This document shows, piece after piece, positions 1 to 4,937 of a DNA stretch of 5,980 bases. The notes beneath the pieces are model-generated. The model had not been told where the DNA came from. It saw only the letters and a list, made by a program, of their open reading frames with translations, and made no database searches. Source of the stretch: Thermoproteota archaeon (lineage in GTDB: Archaea; Korarchaeota; Korarchaeia; Korarchaeales; Korarchaeaceae); NCBI GenBank assembly GCA_021158805.1, contig JAGGTZ010000053.1, positions 1 to 5,980 on the forward strand. Reading direction: 5' to 3'. Each line of letters opens with the position of its first letter. The stretch's first letter is position 1. A program made the translations under genes and the position numbers.

Positions 1-308
1 GTTAGTTTTTCTTTAGCCCACTTAAGTTGATATTCTGCATCAGATAGCCTTTTGGCAAGTAGTGACAGCTCCTCTTTTAATCTTACTATTGCTTGGGGGC
101 CATATTCTTCTAAGAACTTCCTGAAAGACTCTTTATCCACATCAGCTAATTGGAGTACTTCTTCAGGGATGTCCATCGATAAATCGTCGAAGCAACATAC
201 TCCTGTCTTATACAAGATTTTTGCTAATTCTTTTCCCTTTTTTTCACCGAAATAGCTTTTTAACGAGTTTTCTAGGTACTCAGAAATTCTCCTCGATCTT
301 CTACTCAT
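1..308 (-). CDS. Unrecognised coiled-coil protein, 3' end beyond window
   Basis: An uninterrupted reading frame starts with ATG at 308-306 and stays open for 102 codons to the left edge, so the C-terminus is missing. The start is supported by a GGAGGG ribosome-binding site at 314-319, 5 nt upstream of the ATG. The N-terminus is basic (MSRRSRRISEYL). Residues 8-72 look like a compact helical domain with a Cys-Cys pair at 38-39 and an acidic stretch around FDDLSMDIPEE. From residue 77 onward the spacing is a strict heptad: L77, L81, L84, L88, A91, L95, A98, L102, which predicts a coiled coil continuing off the window. I do not recognise the family. Its start lies 26 nt behind the 3' end of tRNA-Phe, so it is probably expressed from the tRNA transcript. 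The coding call is firm; function is unknown. Confidence 0.8.
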   Translation of the reverse strand, partial: MSRRSRRISEYLENSLKSYFGEKKGKELAKILYKTGVCCFDDLSMDIPEEVLQLADVDKESFRKFLEEYGPQAIVRLKEELSLLAKRLSDAEYQLKWAKEKL

Positions 309-313
309 ACGTA

Positions 314-319
314 CCCTCC
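314..319 (-). promoter_or_regulatory. Shine-Dalgarno site of the coiled-coil gene
   Basis: On the minus strand GGAGGG lies 5 nt before the ATG at 308-306. It fits the archaeal anti-SD and decides the start. It sits inside the 26-nt gap behind tRNA-Phe, so a ribosome could load on the trailer left after tRNA 3' cleavage. Confidence 0.7.
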
Positions 320-334
320 ATATAACTCAAGGAG

Positions 335-406
335 TGCCGGGGGAGGGATTTGAACCCTCGACCTTCCGGTCTTCAGCCGGACGCTCTCCCTCTGAGCTAC
401 CCCGGC
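335..406 (-). tRNA. tRNA-Phe (GAA)
   Basis: The minus strand folds into a complete 72-nt cloverleaf ending at the discriminator. The acceptor stem is GCCGGGG/CCCCGGC with A73, and the D arm is GCTC/GAGC. The anticodon stem is TCCGG/CCGGA around loop CTGAAGA, with anticodon GAA at 372-374. The T arm is GAGGG-TTCAAAT-CCCTC. No intron is present. The bases after A73 read CTCC, so CCA is not encoded and must be added by CCA-adding enzyme. It follows tRNA-Ala by 6 nt and is surely cotranscribed with it. Confidence 0.97.
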
Positions 407-412
407 AGCAGA

Positions 413-489
413 TGGTGGACCGGGGGGGACTCGAACCCCCGACCTCCCGCATGCCAAGCGGGCGCGCTACCAACCTGCGCCACCGGCCC
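413..489 (-). tRNA. tRNA-Ala (GGC), CCA encoded
   Basis: The minus strand gives a full cloverleaf. The acceptor stem is GGGCCGG/CCGGTCC and includes the G3-U70 wobble pair, the classic alanine identity element. The D arm is GCGC/GCGC. The anticodon stem is CCCGC/GCGGG around TTGGCAT, with anticodon GGC at 453-455. The T arm is GGGGG-TTCGAGT-CCCCC and the discriminator is A73 at 416. The next three bases (415-413) are CCA, so the 3' end is genomically encoded, unlike the neighbouring tRNA-Phe. No intron is seen. It is the first gene of the two-tRNA operon. Confidence 0.97.
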
Positions 490-514
490 AACATTCCTGT
501 AGTGGTTATGGGAA

Positions 515-528
515 TTTTAACTTTTTCT
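515..528 (-). promoter_or_regulatory. Probable TATA/BRE promoter of the tRNA operon
   Basis: On the minus strand a purine-rich stretch (AGAAAAAG) leads into TTAAAA, resembling BRE plus box A. Its centre is about 28 nt upstream of the first base of tRNA-Ala, which predicts a transcript starting at or a few bases before the mature 5' end. The rest of the 490-619 spacer between eL37 and this box shows no gene. Confidence 0.6.
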
Positions 529-619
529 CTACTGATAGAATGCCCCTCATCGACTAATACTAGGGAGTCAAGTGAGGTACCGTAAACAGAATTGGGTGTG
601 TCTTGGGACGAGAAGCTAG

Positions 620-811
620 CTAAACTACTCTAACCCCCTTCCATCTTATTTTGTTTGCCCACTCGTATCTCCTCATACGCTTACTCTTCCCAAATCCACA
701 GGATGCGCAGTATTTCTTCCTAATGTTATATGAATGCCTCCCGCACCTTCTACACCTTATATGCGTCTTTCCCCTACTCCTTCGTCCCATTGAAGGGGTT
801 CCCTTAACCAT
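620..811 (-). CDS. rpl37e: 50S ribosomal protein eL37 (L37e)
   Basis: This is a small basic 63-residue zinc-finger protein of the large ribosomal subunit, at the usual archaeal length. It opens with the family signature KGTPSMGRR. The zinc site is C20-x2-C23-x11-C35-x2-C38, within the motifs THIRCRRCG and [10 protein letters not shown], followed by an Arg-rich tail that contacts 23S rRNA. The ATG at 811-809 is preceded on the minus strand by GAGGAGGG (821-828), with GGAGG ending about 10 nt before the start. The gene begins 26 nt after the LSm stop in the same direction, an arrangement widely conserved in archaea, and is presumably cotranscribed from the LSm promoter. No clear U-rich terminator follows the TAG stop. 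Confidence 0.97.
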   Translation of the reverse strand: MVKGTPSMGRRSRGKTHIRCRRCGRHSYNIRKKYCASCGFGKSKRMRRYEWANKIRWKGVRVV

Positions 812-837
812 TTTCTAAGTCCCTCCTCTACCTTTAC

Positions 838-1089
838 TTACTCAATCTCTCCTATCTTAGGAGTTGATATAGCAATTACGTTATCTCCCCTTATTAAGAC
901 TCTCTTCCCAATCCTGTTCTGAACATTCTCTCCCTCAGGGGTAGTAAAGATCTCTTCGGCATTATCGAGTATCAAGTTCAGGTGGTTGTCGTAGGACCTC
1001 AGAATGCCTCTAATGAAAATGCCATTCTTTAATGATACTAGTATGTTTGTATTCATGCTCTTAGAAAGGTATCTCATGGCGCTAGACAT
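838..1089 (-). CDS. Archaeal Sm-like RNA-binding protein (LSm)
   Basis: This 83-residue LSm protein is of the type that forms homo-heptameric rings binding U-rich RNA. The Sm1 motif spans about residues 14-46 and contains the U-binding loop D34-N-H36-L-N38 followed by LILDNAEE. The Sm2 motif is IGKRVLIRGDNVIAIS (60-75), with the expected IRGDN. The start at 1089 is chosen because GAGGGAG lies just upstream on the minus strand, about 5 nt from the ATG. Met5 and Met12 are less likely starts. It heads the LSm-eL37 pair and diverges from sepF. In archaea LSm proteins associate with tRNAs and other small RNAs, which fits the nearby tRNA, rtcB and aCPSF1 genes, though no direct link is shown. Confidence 0.95.
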   Translation of the reverse strand: MSSAMRYLSKSMNTNILVSLKNGIFIRGILRSYDNHLNLILDNAEEIFTTPEGENVQNRIGKRVLIRGDNVIAISTPKIGEIE

Positions 1090-1130
1090 GTTTGCTCCCT
1101 CTTGGTCAGCTAAGGGTTATTGCGCCGGTC

Positions 1131-1141
1131 CCTTTTAAATA
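1131..1141 (-). promoter_or_regulatory. TATA box of the LSm-eL37 operon
   Basis: The minus strand reads TATTTAAAAGG here. A start site about 26 nt downstream (near 1110) would leave a leader of roughly 20 nt that carries the LSm ribosome-binding site. The plus strand also reads TTTTAAATA, so the element could act in both directions. Confidence 0.55.
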
Positions 1142-1142
1142 A

Positions 1143-1174
1143 ATTTTGGAGTCGAGTGGAACCCATCCCAAAAT
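1143..1174. repeat. 7-bp inverted repeat upstream of LSm
   Basis: ATTTTGG (1143-1149) and CCAAAAT (1168-1174) are perfect inverted copies separated by 18 nt. The spacer can form a short GTGG-AAC-CCAT helix. The left arm touches the LSm TATA box, so an operator or a leader hairpin are both possible. A repeat of this size can occur by chance. Confidence 0.35.
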
Positions 1175-1242
1175 CCTCCTCTCATAACCATGAATTCTGG
1201 TAAGGGCTATCTCCACTATATTTCCTATGAACCTTGGGAGGG

Positions 1243-1259
1243 ACAGTTTATCTAACTGT
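1243..1259. repeat. Inverted repeat A upstream of sepF (6-bp arms)
   Basis: ACAGTT-TATCT-AACTGT is a perfect dyad with a 5-nt centre. It is the first of three closely packed dyads between the LSm and sepF promoters. It could be a protein-binding site or an RNA hairpin. Confidence 0.5.
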
Positions 1260-1262
1260 GAA

Positions 1263-1281
1263 TTGGAGAAATGATCTCCAA
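1263..1281. repeat. Inverted repeat B upstream of sepF (7-bp arms)
   Basis: TTGGAGA-AATGA-TCTCCAA is a perfect dyad with a 5-nt centre, starting 4 nt after repeat A. The centres of A and B are 21 bp apart, about two helical turns. It ends 26 nt before the sepF TATA box. Confidence 0.55.
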
Positions 1282-1291
1282 AAGCCTAATG

Positions 1292-1305
1292 CTTCTATCG
1301 AGAAG
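1292..1305. repeat. Inverted repeat C abutting the sepF promoter (5-bp arms)
   Basis: CTTCT-ATCG-AGAAG is a perfect short dyad that ends 2 nt before the sepF TATA box, thus over the expected BRE position. Alone it is weak evidence. It is reported because it follows repeats A and B in series. Confidence 0.35.
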
Positions 1306-1307
1306 TC

Positions 1308-1315
1308 TTTAAATA
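1308..1315 (+). promoter_or_regulatory. TATA box of sepF
   Basis: TTTAAATA is a near-ideal archaeal box A. A start site about 26 nt downstream, near 1336, would give a leader of roughly 24 nt that contains the purine-rich ribosome-binding site before the TTG start. Confidence 0.7.
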
Positions 1316-1345
1316 GTGAGGGGAGGGAGAAATTGTGAAAATAAA

Positions 1346-1352
1346 GAGGGGG
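1346..1352 (+). promoter_or_regulatory. Shine-Dalgarno site supporting the sepF TTG start
   Basis: GAGGGGG ends 7 nt before TTG at 1360. An in-frame TAA at 1342-1344 excludes longer starts, and no ATG lies in frame until codon 21, so this site fixes the TTG start. Confidence 0.65.
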
Positions 1353-1359
1353 TTGTATC

Positions 1360-1770
1360 TTGGGATTCTTCAGGAAGTTATTCGGTAGAGGGGAAGAAGA
1401 ATACGAAGAAGAGGAATACATGGAAGAAGAGGGTTTTGGTGAAGAATCCGAGTACGAAGATCTCGACTATGCAGTAGAACCTACTAGAACAAAGGTTCTA
1501 TCAGAGAAGGCAATTACAGTCAAACCAATGAGTTTGAGGAACGCAGAGGATGTGGAACAGGTTCTAAATGAGATCAGTGAAGGAAATATAATTCTCTTAA
1601 GATATGATGACCTCATAGCTGAAGGGGAAGAAAGGCTTAGATTCATAATACAGAGATTAAAGGAGAGAGTGCTTGAAATGGGAGGGGACTTAGTCTTAAT
1701 AAAGGATAGGGGCTATCCTCCAATTTTAATCGTTCCAAGATTCGTTGAGATTTGGCGTAGACCGGAATAA
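1360..1770 (+). CDS. sepF: Archaeal SepF, FtsZ membrane anchor
   Basis: This 136-residue protein has the three-part layout of archaeal SepF. Residues 1-9 (MGFFRKLFG) form a short amphipathic membrane-targeting helix. Residues 12-36 are an extremely acidic Glu/Tyr linker. Residues 48-132 are the SepF core (KAITVKPMSL, then an alpha/beta fold with NIILLRYDDL, EMGGDLVLIKD and ILIVPRFVEI). In archaea with FtsZ, SepF tethers the Z-ring to the membrane at the inner face of the division site; FtsZ itself is not in this window. The TTG start is the only one that keeps the membrane helix. The gene has its own TATA box and diverges from LSm-eL37. Its stop is 17 nt from the stop of the convergent aCPSF1 gene. 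The family call is made from layout and core motifs. Confidence 0.88.
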   Translation: MGFFRKLFGRGEEEYEEEEYMEEEGFGEESEYEDLDYAVEPTRTKVLSEKAITVKPMSLRNAEDVEQVLNEISEGNIILLRYDDLIAEGEERLRFIIQRLKERVLEMGGDLVLIKDRGYPPILIVPRFVEIWRRPE

Positions 1771-1787
1771 CCTTCACCAAACAAATT

Positions 1788-3689
1788 TTATGCTAGCTTA
1801 AAGGTTTCTCCTATGTGAGGAGCAGATATCCTGATTCCTTGTATACTCTTATGGGCTAAGGGTATGAAAGACCTTATTTTACTCTCCTCACCATGAACTA
1901 GGAAGACCCTGTGGGGCTTAGGTTCCACACTCATTAAATATGTCAGAAGCTGCACCTTATCTGCATGGGCCGAGAATCCCTCAACAACATGTACTTTAGC
2001 CTTCACAGGCATCTTAGTGAGCTCTCCATCCTCATTGATGATCCTAATTTCCTCTATTCCCTCCTTAAGTCTTCTTCCTAGTGTGCCTTCCGCTTGATAG
2101 CTAACTAGAACTATCGAATTTCTCTCGTCAGATACCATAAGCCTCAGATAATCAACACTGGGTCCTCCTGTGAGCATGCCAGATGGCGCTATTATTATCG
2201 CGGGGCCACCAGTAGTAACATCTGGCCTCTCATCTGGAGTACTTACGAAGTTGAAATGAGGATCGGTGAAGGGATCGCGATCCTCTTTAAATACTCTGTT
2301 CCTGACATATGAAGACAAGAAGTCTGGGTAAGCTGAGTGAATTGCTGTAGAGTCGTAAATCATACCATCTAAGTAAACCGGTACATCTGGTAGCTCATTC
2401 CTCCTGAATCCATCCACTAGTGAGAGCATTACTTCCTGGGCCCTTCCTACTGCTAGGGCGGGTATTAGTACCTTCCCTCCCCTCTCTGTAGTCTCCCTTA
2501 TAATGGAAAAGAGGGACTCTTCCGCCTCTTTAAGTGATGGGAGAACGTCTCTCTCCCCGCAATAGGTGCACTCCATTATAAGAGTCTCGACTCTTGGGAA
2601 CTTCCTAGCTGCCTTATCTAACAACTTAGTATCCCTAAATCTGAAGTCTCCCGTGTACAGTATGTTATGTCTAGCGCTCTCTATGTTCAGGTGAGCCAGA
2701 CTAGATCCTAATATATGACCCGCATTGTACAGAGTTAGCTTTATATCTGGAGAAATGTCGACAGTTTCTCCATAGTCAAGCACGATCATATGGTTCATGA
2801 GGTTGACCACATCCCTCCAAGAGAAGAAGGGGATGATACCCATTTTCTGGGATAGATTGATGTAATCATATAGGAGGAGCATTATCAGATCTCTAGTTGG
2901 CTTAGTCAGGTAAACGGGACCTCTATAACCATACTTGAACAGAAGAGGGAGTACACCAGAGTGATCTAAATGTGCATGAGTGACTACCACGGCGTCTAAC
3001 TCATCGAGCCTGAATATAGGTAGGTCAAATCTAGGGAATGGATTTTTTCCTCCAACACTCACGCCTGCATCTAAGAGAACTGTACTCTCGTTTGTATTGA
3101 CTAAAATTGCACTTCTACCTACCTCTCTAGCAGCCCCTAGGAATGTCACGAAAAGACCTCTATTAGCTCCTATAGGTTGTCTATATATCCTAAAGGAGAG
3201 CTTCCTCATGATTTTCTTTCTATCAGAAGATCCAGATATCAGTATGTTGTAAAATGTGTCCAGAAATGCTGACTTGATCGTAGGAGCTCGTATTATAATA
3301 GGTCTCCATCCCGTTTCTTTCAGTATCTCTAATATATTTGATCCTCCCTTTCCAACGACATAGCCCGTTCTCTTAGCTACTATGTAGACCTCACTCGTCT
3401 CATGTACAAATTTTATATCTATTATCTCAGCCTTTGGTGGAATGAGTTTCCTTATGAACTCCACAGCAGAACTTTCGTCCTTAAGGGGCTTAGAGGCTAG
3501 AACTATTATCTTCTTCTTTAGAGTCTTGGCCGCGTTAGTAATGGCATCAGGTACATCCAAGACCTCCCTAGGATTCTCTGCATATACTACCACGAAAGGC
3601 CCTTCAAGCTCAACCTTAGTTATCTTCGTGTATCTGGAGAGATATTCTCTTACCCTCCTTTTAATTTGGTCAGTTGTTGCACTCTGCAA
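1788..3689 (-). CDS. aCPSF1/FttA, KH-domain beta-CASP ribonuclease and termination factor
   Basis: This 633-residue protein has the full archaeal CPSF1 architecture and usual length. Two N-terminal KH-like domains span about 1-145, the second with a GKGG loop at 113-116. A metallo-beta-lactamase domain is split by a beta-CASP insert. Visible zinc and catalytic residues are D207 (LLDAG), H238-x-H240-x-D242-H243 (THAHLDH), H325 (NAGHILGS), D348 (YTGDFR), E373 (motif A), H575 (GFSAHAD) and H599 (FLVHGE), so the active site is complete. The family cleaves RNA 3' ends and terminates transcription in archaea. The start is TTG, because the only nearby ATG (3705) leads to an 11-codon dead end. GTGGGGG lies upstream and the psmB stop is 18 nt before the start, so it is the second gene of a psmB operon. 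A short T-rich stretch (AATTTGTTTGG) follows its stop. Confidence 0.96.
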   Translation of the reverse strand: MQSATTDQIKRRVREYLSRYTKITKVELEGPFVVVYAENPREVLDVPDAITNAAKTLKKKIIVLASKPLKDESSAVEFIRKLIPPKAEIIDIKFVHETSEVYIVAKRTGYVVGKGGSNILEILKETGWRPIIIRAPTIKSAFLDTFYNILISGSSDRKKIMRKLSFRIYRQPIGANRGLFVTFLGAAREVGRSAILVNTNESTVLLDAGVSVGGKNPFPRFDLPIFRLDELDAVVVTHAHLDHSGVLPLLFKYGYRGPVYLTKPTRDLIMLLLYDYINLSQKMGIIPFFSWRDVVNLMNHMIVLDYGETVDISPDIKLTLYNAGHILGSSLAHLNIESARHNILYTGDFRFRDTKLLDKAARKFPRVETLIMECTYCGERDVLPSLKEAEESLFSIIRETTERGGKVLIPALAVGRAQEVMLSLVDGFRRNELPDVPVYLDGMIYDSTAIHSAYPDFLSSYVRNRVFKEDRDPFTDPHFNFVSTPDERPDVTTGGPAIIIAPSGMLTGGPSVDYLRLMVSDERNSIVLVSYQAEGTLGRRLKEGIEEIRIINEDGELTKMPVKAKVHVVEGFSAHADKVQLLTYLMSVEPKPHRVFLVHGEESKIRSFIPLAHKSIQGIRISAPHIGETFKLA

Positions 3690-3707
3690 GAATAGGCCCC
3701 CACATGA

Positions 3708-4385
3708 TTAGACCAGTTCTTTCCACAACTTTTTTATCTCCTCCTTAGGGATAAACACCACTCCCTCGTCCCTTGTTATTGTTACTACATCCGTACCATC
3801 CCCTGTAGCCGAATCTCTTTGGAGAGCTGCAATCATTGCTGAAAGAACTAGCCTGAGAGCTTCATCTCTGGACATATCAGGAGAGTAACCTTCCTCTATA
3901 ACCGATATAGCTACGGGTGAGCCAGATCCTGTTGCTAAGTAATCCTCCTCCGTTAAAGTTCCGAAGAAGTCCACATTAAATAAATGGGGGCCTTCTCCAT
4001 CTATCCCACCTACTATTAGATGCGCCATCAGGAAGAGAGGGCGGTAGTTCCTGAGCATGACAGATAACAGTTTCGCCATTCCTCTTATACTCATAGATCT
4101 TTCCATGTCCAATCTGTACAGCTCAGATATTGCTGTAACGTTATTCACTAGATACTGGCCATCTGCTACTAGTCCAGATATAGTTGCTACAGCATAGTCT
4201 GTAAGTTTTACTGTTTTAACAGCGCTTTTACTGGCCACAAAAGTACCACTCGTAGCTCTCTTGTCTGAAGTTATGATCACACCATCCTTGAACTTCACTC
4301 CGACTGTGGTGGTCCCCTTTAACAAACCTCTCAGATCATCCAGAACCCTCACAGGATTTCTAGCTTTTACATCACTCATGTACAT
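3708..4385 (-). CDS. psmB: 20S proteasome beta subunit, catalytic
   Basis: This 225-residue beta subunit belongs to the proteolytic inner rings of the 20S core. A 24-residue propeptide ends in KG and is followed by the catalytic threonine T25 (mature Thr1) in KG-TTTVGV. The rest of the catalytic set is present: D41 (mature Asp17, in ITSDKRA) and K57 (mature Lys33). GSGS (153-156) and the later RDSATGDG (190-197) match the conserved loop carrying Asp166; Thr replaces the usual Ser169. It is therefore self-processing and active rather than a silent beta paralogue. GGTGAT lies 3 nt before the first ATG, favouring it over Met3. The gene leads an operon with aCPSF1 and diverges from UPF0179. No alpha subunit or PAN ATPase gene is in the window. 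Confidence 0.96.
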   Translation of the reverse strand: MYMSDVKARNPVRVLDDLRGLLKGTTTVGVKFKDGVIITSDKRATSGTFVASKSAVKTVKLTDYAVATISGLVADGQYLVNNVTAISELYRLDMERSMSIRGMAKLLSVMLRNYRPLFLMAHLIVGGIDGEGPHLFNVDFFGTLTEEDYLATGSGSPVAISVIEEGYSPDMSRDEALRLVLSAMIAALQRDSATGDGTDVVTITRDEGVVFIPKEEIKKLWKELV

Positions 4386-4387
4386 AT

Positions 4388-4396
4388 AATCACCTT
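4388..4396 (-). promoter_or_regulatory. Strong Shine-Dalgarno site of psmB
   Basis: The minus strand reads AAGGTGATT, an extended complement of the archaeal 16S 3' end. Its position close to the ATG at 4385-4383 selects Met1 rather than the ATG two codons further on. Confidence 0.7.
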
Positions 4397-4424
4397 AACA
4401 GATGCGATACTGGCGAAGTAGCTT

Positions 4425-4437
4425 CCCATCTGATGGG
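4425..4437. repeat. 13-bp palindrome in the psmB/UPF0179 divergent spacer
   Basis: CCCATC-T-GATGGG is a perfect 6-bp dyad around one base. The single-base centre rules out a hairpin loop and favours a DNA-binding site. It lies between the AT-rich promoter core and the expected psmB start site, so a bound protein could affect psmB and possibly UPF0179. Confidence 0.5.
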
Positions 4438-4440
4438 TCG

Positions 4441-4454
4441 GAATTGAATTAAAA
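4441..4454. promoter_or_regulatory. Shared AT-rich core of divergent psmB and UPF0179 promoters
   Basis: GAATTGAATTAAAA is the only AT-rich block in the 102-nt spacer. On the plus strand TTAAAA (4449-4454) predicts an RNA start near 4478, giving a leader of about 10 nt for UPF0179. On the minus strand TTTTAATTC predicts a start near 4424, giving a leader of about 40 nt for psmB. Confidence 0.45.
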
Positions 4455-4487
4455 GGATTCCGCTGAGAAGGCGTCAGTGAGGATAAC

Positions 4488-4937
4488 ATGCCCTATGAGG
4501 AGAGAAGGAGCCTAATTCCAGCTGAATTAGCTTTTGAAGGGTTTAGGTTCATCTTTGAAGGAATTACGGATACTTGCAAGAGTTGTAGACTAAAATCGGC
4601 CTGCGTAGAAGGGCTGGAGGAGGGAAGAGTATACGAAGCAATAGAGATCTTTTCAAAAAAGAGGTTTGAATGTCCCTTACATGGGAAGCTAGTCCTAGCA
4701 ACATTAAGGAGGGCTAACATACTGGTAGCGCTACCCTCTGGGGTGATAGAAGGAGCAACAATACACTATAGACCAATAGAATGCGAGCTAGTTACTTGTA
4801 AAAACTTCCAGTACTGTAGGCCGGATGGTCTGAAACCGGGAGACAAGATTAAGTTAGTGAGGGAGGTCGGGCCTTTCAAGCCATTGTGCGGCAAGACCTC
4901 CGGGTTCAAGATATATGAGGTTGAGGTAAAATATTGA
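4488..4937 (+). CDS. UPF0179 family cysteine-rich protein
   Basis: This 149-residue protein matches the archaeal UPF0179 family, whose function is unknown. Eight cysteines fall in two groups of similar spacing: C30-x2-C33-x5-C39-x22-C62 and C99-x4-C104-x5-C110-x23-C134. After the third Cys of each group comes GLxxG (GLEEG at 42-46 and GLKPG at 114-118), suggesting two copies of a four-cysteine module. Zinc or an iron-sulfur cluster at each module is an inference from this pattern. No signal peptide or membrane segment is seen, so it is probably cytoplasmic. The ATG is preceded by GTGAGG (4477-4482), 5 nt away. It diverges from psmB, and its TGA abuts the stop codon of the convergent FKBP gene with no base between. 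Confidence 0.88.
   Translation: MPYEERRSLIPAELAFEGFRFIFEGITDTCKSCRLKSACVEGLEEGRVYEAIEIFSKKRFECPLHGKLVLATLRRANILVALPSGVIEGATIHYRPIECELVTCKNFQYCRPDGLKPGDKIKLVREVGPFKPLCGKTSGFKIYEVEVKY

Noticed and set aside
52..255. Plus-strand frame of 67 codons
   Set aside because: It is antisense to the coiled-coil gene. Its Ser-rich composition is typical of a shadow, while the minus frame has a ribosome-binding site and heptad pattern.
334..585. Plus-strand reading frame of 83 codons
   Set aside because: It runs antisense through both tRNA genes, and its predicted peptide is the translation of tRNA complements. Such frames over tRNAs are well-known false calls.
490..619. Possible C/D box guide RNA in the spacer between the tRNAs and eL37
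   Set aside because: A partial C-box (TCGATGA) is present on the minus strand, but no CUGA D box follows at a suitable distance.
1190..1255. 21-codon ATG frame in the LSm-sepF spacer
   Set aside because: There is no ribosome-binding site before it (CTCATAACC) and the peptide resembles nothing known, so it is most likely chance.
2980..3711. Plus-strand frames inside aCPSF1 (2980-3252 and 3442-3711)
   Set aside because: Both are antisense to a gene with complete catalytic motifs, lack ribosome-binding sites and have low-complexity Ser/Thr-rich composition.
4493..4720. Minus-strand frame opposite UPF0179
   Set aside because: It is the shadow of a gene with a conserved cysteine pattern and a good ribosome-binding site.
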